This document shows, piece by piece, positions 59,631 to 64,000 of a stretch of 64,000 nt of DNA. This DNA comes from Armatimonadota bacterium (GTDB taxonomy: Bacteria; Armatimonadota; Hebobacteria; CAIYQO01). Within the stretch, counting starts at the first letter, position 1; each line of letters begins with the position of its first letter. Below the pieces are notes generated by a model. The model did no database searches and had not been told where the DNA came from. It saw nothing but the letters and a program-made list of their open reading frames with translations. The stretch lies in contig JAKPKV010000064.1 of NCBI GenBank assembly GCA_029553475.1, positions 1-64,000 of the forward strand. Direction: 5' to 3'. The translations under genes and the position numbers were made by a program.

Positions 59631-61421
59631 ATGACGTTCGACATCCTGCCCTCCGGTGATCGCTTCGCCTTCTGGGAAGACGTCACCGCCTACACCCGCG
59701 TCTATCACGTCGCGCAGGCGCATCCCGCCGCGTCCGACGATAATCCGGGCACGGAAGACACCCCCTTCAAAACCATCAACGCCGCCGCGCGCGTGCTGCA
59801 GCCGGGCGAGAAGGCCGTGGTCCACGCGGGCGTCTACCGCGAGTGCGTGCGGCCGGCGCGCGGCGGCGACGGGCCGGACCGGATGATCGCGTATGAGGCC
59901 GCGCCCGGCGAGCGCGTGGTCGTGAGCGGCGCGCATGTCTGGACGCCGGAGGTCTCTCCGAGCGCCGGCTACGCGTTCTCCACGCCGGCAAACGGCGCCA
60001 CGCCGGCAAACGGCGCCACGATATGGATGGCGGAGCTGCCGGCGGTTTTTGAAGACGGCTACCACCCTTTCCTGCTGCGGAACGCCTATGCCTACCTGCC
60101 CGTCTACGGCGAGGTGAAGGACCCCGGCTTTCTGCAGCGCGCCCTGCTGCGCCGGGGCGGCCTCTACGTGGACGGCGTTCCGCTGCGCCAGGTCTATCAC
60201 GGGCGAGAGCTGGCGGCGGACGCCGGCGCCTACTGGGTGGAGGAGCCGGGCAACCGCCTGCACTTCCGCCTGCCGGACGATGCCGACCCCGCCCGCCATC
60301 TGCTGGAGTTCTCCGTGCGCGAGCAGTGCTTCGCCCCGCGCGAGTTCGGCCTGGGCTATCTCCGCGTCAGCGGCTTCATCTTCCGGCACGCCGCCGATGG
60401 CCTGCCCGTGCCCCAGCGGGCGGCGGTGAGCACCATGCGCGGCCACCACTGGATCATCGAAGACACCGATATCGGCTGGGCGAACGCCTGCGGGCTGGAC
60501 ATCGGCGCGCAGACCTGGGAGGCGTCCGTCCCCGATCCCACCGGCGGCCATATCGTGCGCAACAACCACCTCCACCACTGCGGCGTCTGCGGCATCGCCG
60601 GCGCGCTGGGCGTGCACCACACGCTCATCGAGGGGAATACCATCGAGCATATCGGCGGATTGAACCTGGAGCGCATGTGGGAATGCATGGGGCTGAAGTT
60701 CCACCTGGCCCGGCACTGCCTCATCCGCGGCAACGTCTTCCGCCACCTGCGCCATGCCGGCGGCCTCTGGCTGGATTGCAGCAACGTGGACAACCGCATC
60801 ACCGGCAACCTGTTCCAGGATATCGAAGCGCTCACCGGCGGCGTCTACTCAGAGATGAATTACGCGCGCAACCTCATTGACCACAATATCTTCTGGGACA
60901 TCCGCGATCCGGACGGCGGCGCGGCGCTCGCCTGGGGCGGGGGCGCCGCCATCCGCGCCGACTGCAACGAGACGCTGGTGGTGGCGCATAATTTCTTCGG
61001 GCTGGTGCAGGGGTACGGCGTGATGTTTTCGTTGAACCAGAGCGACCGCCGCCACGAGGGCCGCACCGGCCTGTGCCGCGCCAACGCCGCCTATAACAAC
61101 GTCTTTTATCGCTGCCCCCACCGGGTGCACCTCGGCGCCCGCGCGGAGAACGCCTGTGACGGCAACCTGTATGATGCCGCCGATGACCAGTACGCCTTTC
61201 ACATCGCGCATCCGGCGCCGGAGACATTTCAAAATCTCGCCGGCTGGCAGCAGTACTTCGGCCTCGATCTCCATTCGACCCAGGCGCGGCTCACCGTGAC
61301 GTTCGACCCCGCCGCCGGCGCGCTGAGCTGGCAGGCGGAGGGCGAGCTGCCGGACACGCACGCGGCGCCGGCGTTGATCGGTGACAGGGAGGAGCTGCCG
61401 GGACCACGGCAGCATCCGTGA
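59631..61421 (+). CDS. Right-handed parallel beta-helix protein (2)
   Basis: A 596-residue protein. The entry motif YHVAQAHPAASDDNPGTEDTPFKTINAA and GEKAVVHAGVYRE match the DUF1565/PbH1 start. PbH1 coils follow (HIVRNNHLHHCGVCG, HTLIEGNTIEHIGG, NRITGNLFQDIEAL). It has the same plan as the protein at 46411. An in-frame 18-bp perfect tandem repeat (59982-60017) duplicates TPANGA in a surface loop. GGAGGAGA precedes the ATG, and the gap to the preceding 1364-residue protein gene is 13 bp, so they form an operon. Probably a polysaccharide lyase or hydrolase. No signal peptide is visible. Confidence 0.85.
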   Translation: MTFDILPSGDRFAFWEDVTAYTRVYHVAQAHPAASDDNPGTEDTPFKTINAAARVLQPGEKAVVHAGVYRECVRPARGGDGPDRMIAYEAAPGERVVVSGAHVWTPEVSPSAGYAFSTPANGATPANGATIWMAELPAVFEDGYHPFLLRNAYAYLPVYGEVKDPGFLQRALLRRGGLYVDGVPLRQVYHGRELAADAGAYWVEEPGNRLHFRLPDDADPARHLLEFSVREQCFAPREFGLGYLRVSGFIFRHAADGLPVPQRAAVSTMRGHHWIIEDTDIGWANACGLDIGAQTWEASVPDPTGGHIVRNNHLHHCGVCGIAGALGVHHTLIEGNTIEHIGGLNLERMWECMGLKFHLARHCLIRGNVFRHLRHAGGLWLDCSNVDNRITGNLFQDIEALTGGVYSEMNYARNLIDHNIFWDIRDPDGGAALAWGGGAAIRADCNETLVVAHNFFGLVQGYGVMFSLNQSDRRHEGRTGLCRANAAYNNVFYRCPHRVHLGARAENACDGNLYDAADDQYAFHIAHPAPETFQNLAGWQQYFGLDLHSTQARLTVTFDPAAGALSWQAEGELPDTHAAPALIGDREELPGPRQHP

Positions 61422-61499
61422 GCGCCGCGGCACGCCTCCCGCATATCCCCACAGCGACCGCGGCGCGCGCCGGCGCGCCGTCCCGATGTTGTGACACGT

Positions 61500-61682
61500 A
61501 ACAGTTCAGTCTTGTCAGCATGCTGTGGCGCCTGTCCGCCCACCTCTCCCCCCGCCCCTCCCCTGAGCGGGGAGGGGAGCACCGGCTCTGCACACCCATC
61601 ACTCCCCCTTCCCTCTCAGGGAAGGGGGGTGGGGGGTTAGGTGTGACATCAATCGGCGACATGCTGACAAGACTGAACGGTT
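61500..61682. repeat. 183-bp MITE-like element, copy B
   Basis: Nearly identical to 41898-42080: the same GTTCAGTCTTGTCAGCATG ends, the same two G/C-tract hairpins, and only scattered substitutions. It lies in the 563-bp gene-free gap 61422-61984. Confidence 0.9.
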
Positions 61683-61683
61683 A

Positions 61684-61841
61684 CTGTGACACATGACTCC
61701 GGCTGTGCTCGGCATCCGGTTGGTCTGCCCGATCGGATGAGTCCGCGCAGGTGGAAGTCGCTTCTCCCGCCCCGGATTTCAATCCAGGGGACGCACACCT
61801 GCCGATGACCAGCCACCAGAGCGGAAACCATGTGTCACAGC
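61684..61841. repeat. Second inverted-repeat element abutting MITE copy B
   Basis: A perfect 12-bp terminal repeat, CTGTGACACATG (61684-61695) and CATGTGTCACAG (61830-61841), encloses 134 bp without coding features. A related GTGACACGTAAC sits at the left edge of copy B (61491-61502), which hints at nested insertion. Confidence 0.55.
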
Positions 61842-61906
61842 GCATGCATCGGGATAGACTCCGGGCGCGAACAACATGAACCTGTGAAATATTTCCCTCT
61901 ACCCTC

Positions 61907-61935
61907 TTGACAGTCCTCGCCGTGTTCGCTAATAT
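61907..61935 (+). promoter_or_regulatory. Promoter of the padR operon
   Basis: -35 TTGACA (61907-61912), 17-bp spacer, -10 TAATAT (61930-61935), predicted start near 61942. The AT-rich stretch 61931-61971, with several ATA/TAT half-sites overlapping the -10, is the likely PadR autoregulatory region. Confidence 0.8.
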
Positions 61936-61984
61936 AGGATACGTCCAATATGTGAATACCATTGTATAGGCGAGGTCTTACATC

Positions 61985-62545
61985 ATGTCGCTGGATCATG
62001 CGATTCTCGGATTTCTACAGTACGGACCATCCACCGGGTATGACCTGAAGGCGATCTTCGATCTGTCGGTGCAGCATTTCTGGCCGGCGGATCAAAGCCA
62101 GATTTACCGCACCCTCTCTCGACTCACCGCGCAAGGATTCGTGGAGATGGAGCGAGTGGAGCAGGAAGAACGGCCAGATCGGAAGGTCTATCGGCTCACC
62201 CCCGCCGGGGTGGAGGAGTTGCAGCGCTGGCTCACCACACCGCTGCCGATGAAAGGCGGCCGCAGCGCGCAATTAGTGCAGGTGTTCTTCGCCGCGCAGC
62301 TTTCCGACGAGGAGATGCTGGCAATTTTCCGGCGGGCGGCCGAGCAATGCCGCGCCGAACTGGCGCAATTGCGCGCCATCCCGGCCGAAGCGGCTACCTA
62401 TCGTGAGGCGCTGGACTCGCCCCGCGATTACTTTTGCTGGATGCTGACGCTGGAGTGCGGCATGAATATGACGGCGGCACATCTCGCCTGGCTCGAAAGC
62501 GTGATCGCGCGTATCGAGCAGGGGGAGCTGCCCCGGCGACGGTGA
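61985..62545 (+). CDS. PadR-family transcriptional regulator
   Basis: A 186-residue regulator. The N-terminal winged helix is classical PadR: SLDHAILGFLQYGPSTGYDLKAIF, then QIYRTLSRLTAQGFVEMERV and KVYRLTPAGVEELQRWL. The C-terminal Vir_AcrR-like helical dimerisation domain (residues about 95-180) contains the effector pocket. The protein begins 50 nt after the predicted transcript start. Two flavin-dependent reductase-like genes follow on the same strand, so it probably represses them until an aromatic or redox-active compound is present (inference). Confidence 0.93.
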   Translation: MSLDHAILGFLQYGPSTGYDLKAIFDLSVQHFWPADQSQIYRTLSRLTAQGFVEMERVEQEERPDRKVYRLTPAGVEELQRWLTTPLPMKGGRSAQLVQVFFAAQLSDEEMLAIFRRAAEQCRAELAQLRAIPAEAATYREALDSPRDYFCWMLTLECGMNMTAAHLAWLESVIARIEQGELPRRR

Positions 62546-62611
62546 CATCGTCATCGTCTCACGACGTTCCGTTGATAACGATGGCATGGTGGTGGGAAGG
62601 AGGTTCCCTCG

Positions 62612-63187
62612 ATGCAAGCGGTGATTCTCTATGGCGGTACCGCGCGAGACCCCGAACTGGAGGCGGTGCATGATGAGACGGTGGCGGCGCTGCGCGCCAT
62701 GGGCTGGACGGCGGAGACGCTGCGGCTGGCGGAGATGGATATCCGCGCCTGCGTCGGCTGCTTCGGCTGCTGGCTGCGCACCCCCGGCGAGTGCGTGATG
62801 GATGACGACGGGCGGGTGACGGCGCGGGCGCAGGTACAGGCGGATGCCCGCGTCATCATCACGCCGATCTCCTTCGGCGGCTACTCGGGGCTGGTGAAAC
62901 GGGCGATGGACCGCATGGTGCCCACCATCTCGCCGCTCTTCCAGTTGATCGGCGGCGAGATTCACCACCGGCTGCGCTACCCTGATCCCGGCTCCTGGTT
63001 CGCCGTGGGGTGGCTGCCGAAGCCGGACCCCGCGCGCGCGGCGCTCTTTCAGCGGCTCATCGCGCGCAACGCCATCAACGGCCACTCGCCGCGCCACGGC
63101 GCGGTCACGTTCTCGCCCGATGACGCGCCCGACGCCCGCCAGCGGGCGCTGGCCGCGCTCTTTTCCTCGCTGGAGGGACGCCCATGA
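62612..63187 (+). CDS. Flavodoxin-like NAD(P)H-dependent oxidoreductase
   Basis: A 191-residue flavodoxin-fold protein. The FMN-phosphate loop (ILYGGTARDPE) is atypical. The CxGCFGCW element (ACVGCFGCWLRTPGECVMDDD) and PISFGGYSGLVKRAMDR match the NADPH-dependent FMN reductase/iron-sulfur flavoprotein family. Three cysteines in the CxxCxxCW arrangement could hold a metal or act in redox. GGAAGGAGG precedes the ATG. It overlaps the next gene by 4 nt (ATGA) and is the middle gene of the padR operon. Confidence 0.87.
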   Translation: MQAVILYGGTARDPELEAVHDETVAALRAMGWTAETLRLAEMDIRACVGCFGCWLRTPGECVMDDDGRVTARAQVQADARVIITPISFGGYSGLVKRAMDRMVPTISPLFQLIGGEIHHRLRYPDPGSWFAVGWLPKPDPARAALFQRLIARNAINGHSPRHGAVTFSPDDAPDARQRALAALFSSLEGRP

Positions 63188-63846
63188 CGACCCGCACCTT
63201 TCTCGCGCTGATCGGCAGCCCACGCGCGAAGAGTACTTCGGAAACCATCGCCCGCTACCTGGCGGACGGCCTGGCCGCGCGCGGCTGGACGACGGAGGTG
63301 CGCTCACTGTCCGCCGCGATACGCCATGCGGAGCGCTGGCCAGACCTGGAAGCCGCGTATCAGCGCGCCGACGTCATCGGCCTGTGCTTTCCGCTCTACG
63401 TGGACTGCCTGCCGGCGGAGATGACCGAGGCGTTGGAGCGACTGGCGCCGATAGCGCGGGACACGCGCCCCGGCTGCTTCGCCGTCTGCCAGTGCGGCTT
63501 TCTGGAAGCCGAGCAGAACGACACGGCGCTGGCCATCTGCCGCGAATTCGCCCGCGACGCCGGCCTGGACTGGCTGGGCGGCCTGGCCATCGGCACCGGC
63601 GGCGCGCTGAACGGCGGCAACTGGGAGAAGATGGGCAAGATGGCCGCGCATATCACCGATGGCTTCGCGCAGACCATCGAAGCGATAGACGCCGGCGCCC
63701 CCATCCCCGACGCCACCCAGGCGCTGGTGCGCAAACGCTTCTGCCCGACCTGGATGTACTGGCTCATCGGCAACGCCAGCATGCTCACCGAGGCGCGAAA
63801 GCACGGCGCCATGTGGAAAATCACCGCGCGGCCGTATGCGCGGTGA
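63184..63846 (+). CDS. Flavodoxin-like oxidoreductase, second of a coupled pair
   Basis: A 220-residue protein. LIGSPRAKSTSETIARYLADGLAARG is the FMN-binding loop and first helix of the NAD(P)H-dependent FMN reductase fold. DVIGLCFPLYVDCLPAEMTEALERL is the second FMN contact region. The C-terminal half (GGALNGGNWEKMGKMAAH) is also family-like. It overlaps the preceding gene by 4 nt. The pair could form a heterodimer or pass electrons to each other (inference). GAGGGA lies upstream of the ATG. Confidence 0.87.
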   Translation: MTTRTFLALIGSPRAKSTSETIARYLADGLAARGWTTEVRSLSAAIRHAERWPDLEAAYQRADVIGLCFPLYVDCLPAEMTEALERLAPIARDTRPGCFAVCQCGFLEAEQNDTALAICREFARDAGLDWLGGLAIGTGGALNGGNWEKMGKMAAHITDGFAQTIEAIDAGAPIPDATQALVRKRFCPTWMYWLIGNASMLTEARKHGAMWKITARPYAR

Positions 63847-63919
63847 CTGCATGGTAGCATGCAAACCCGTTCGTCGTGCAGCACGCAGCGGGGCGGAGTG
63901 GCGTCACCATGGGGGGCGT

Positions 63920-63970
63920 GGCGAGCCGACGCCGGGGAGGACATGATCGTCTGTCGTATGTGTCGTGGGT
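63920..63970 (+). repeat. Palindromic dispersed element, partial copy 3
   Basis: GCGAGCCGACGCCGGGGAGG and ATGATCGTCTGTCGTATG align with the left arm and interior of the elements at 10743 and 17285. The match stops after TGTCG and gives way to GGGTCGTCACGCTGTA, which is the end of the 68-bp inverted repeat at 25351. It is cut off by the window end, so whether a right arm exists cannot be seen. Confidence 0.65.
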
Positions 63971-64000
63971 CGTCACGCTGTACTTTGGAGTGGTGTTGGT

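Noticed and set aside
55541-59686. A 1381-codon open frame on the minus strand opposite the large hydrolase gene
   Set aside because: It is rich in Arg, His and Val runs without domains. The plus strand has a signal peptide, a ribosome-binding site and recognisable domains. It is a GC-bias shadow.
1-64000. CRISPR arrays, tRNA or rRNA genes, prophage genes
   Set aside because: No regular direct repeats with spacers, no cloverleaf-like sequence and no phage structural or integrase-like protein was found.

Overview
Organism. This is a high-GC bacterial chromosome window, most probably from Armatimonadota (Capsulimonas or Fimbriimonas relatives). The main evidence is three large pseudopilins that share the N-terminal signature [12 protein letters not shown] followed by an H-X9-DG motif, a combination typical of that phylum and of Planctomycetes and Lentisphaerae. 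Further support comes from many secreted beta-propeller and beta-helix proteins, scattered polysaccharide-degradation genes and abundant palindromic intergenic repeats. No rRNA, tRNA, CRISPR array, prophage or intact insertion sequence was seen.

Layout. 0-7 kb: a pseudopilin behind an inverted (OFF) promoter segment, typA/bipA, a lipoprotein and a GH51-like arabinofuranosidase. 7-12.3 kb: an ankyrin protein, a membrane TPR/propeller protein, a CE15-like esterase and lysA. 12.6-17.2 kb: a second pseudopilin behind the same promoter segment in the opposite (ON) orientation, then a zinc-ribbon/BON/gmk/coaBC run. 17.5-19.7 kb: an rsbV-rsbW-sigB partner-switching operon with a YtxH stress protein. 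19.8-24.5 kb: a BtrH-like protein, an Lrp-type RAM-domain protein, an alpha/beta hydrolase, a P-II protein and purH under a complete ZTP riboswitch. 24.5-25.6 kb: a gene-free block of nested inverted repeats. 25.6-34.5 kb: a URO-D-like protein, a BNR_4 protein, a small membrane protein, an MFS transporter, a glycosyltransferase, a nucleoside-hydrolase pseudogene, a rhomboid protease and a CBS/DUF21 protein. 34.6-36.8 kb: a third pseudopilin divergent from an AraC regulator. 37-61.4 kb: mostly large secreted or carbohydrate-active proteins (GH42-like, WD40, propeller, VIT, two beta-helix proteins, a GH100-like enzyme, a glycosyltransferase/deacetylase pair, a 1364-residue multidomain hydrolase) plus a GGDEF diguanylate cyclase. 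61.5-64 kb: a MITE-like repeat, then a PadR regulator with two flavodoxin-like reductases.

Main discovery. The DNA upstream of pseudopilins 1 and 2 holds a homologous segment of about 205 bp, bounded by 25-bp inverted sites that look like tyrosine-recombinase core sites (9-bp arms, 7-bp spacer). The segment contains a near-consensus sigma-70 promoter. The outer flanks of the two loci are collinear, but the inner segment is inverted: at 12.8 kb the promoter faces its pseudopilin gene, and at 0.2 kb it faces away. The 7-bp spacer is identical in the two sites of one locus and differs between loci (TGACACA versus CCGCACA). This is what a phase-variable invertible-promoter system with locus-specific crossover sites would look like. 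No recombinase gene lies in the window.

Other themes. Several genes appear to be leaderless, with the -10 box 6-9 nt from the start codon. At least four families of palindromic, MITE-like repeats are dispersed between genes. Three gene remnants (nucleoside hydrolase, a glycosidase C-terminus and a pseudopilin scrap) show ongoing decay.
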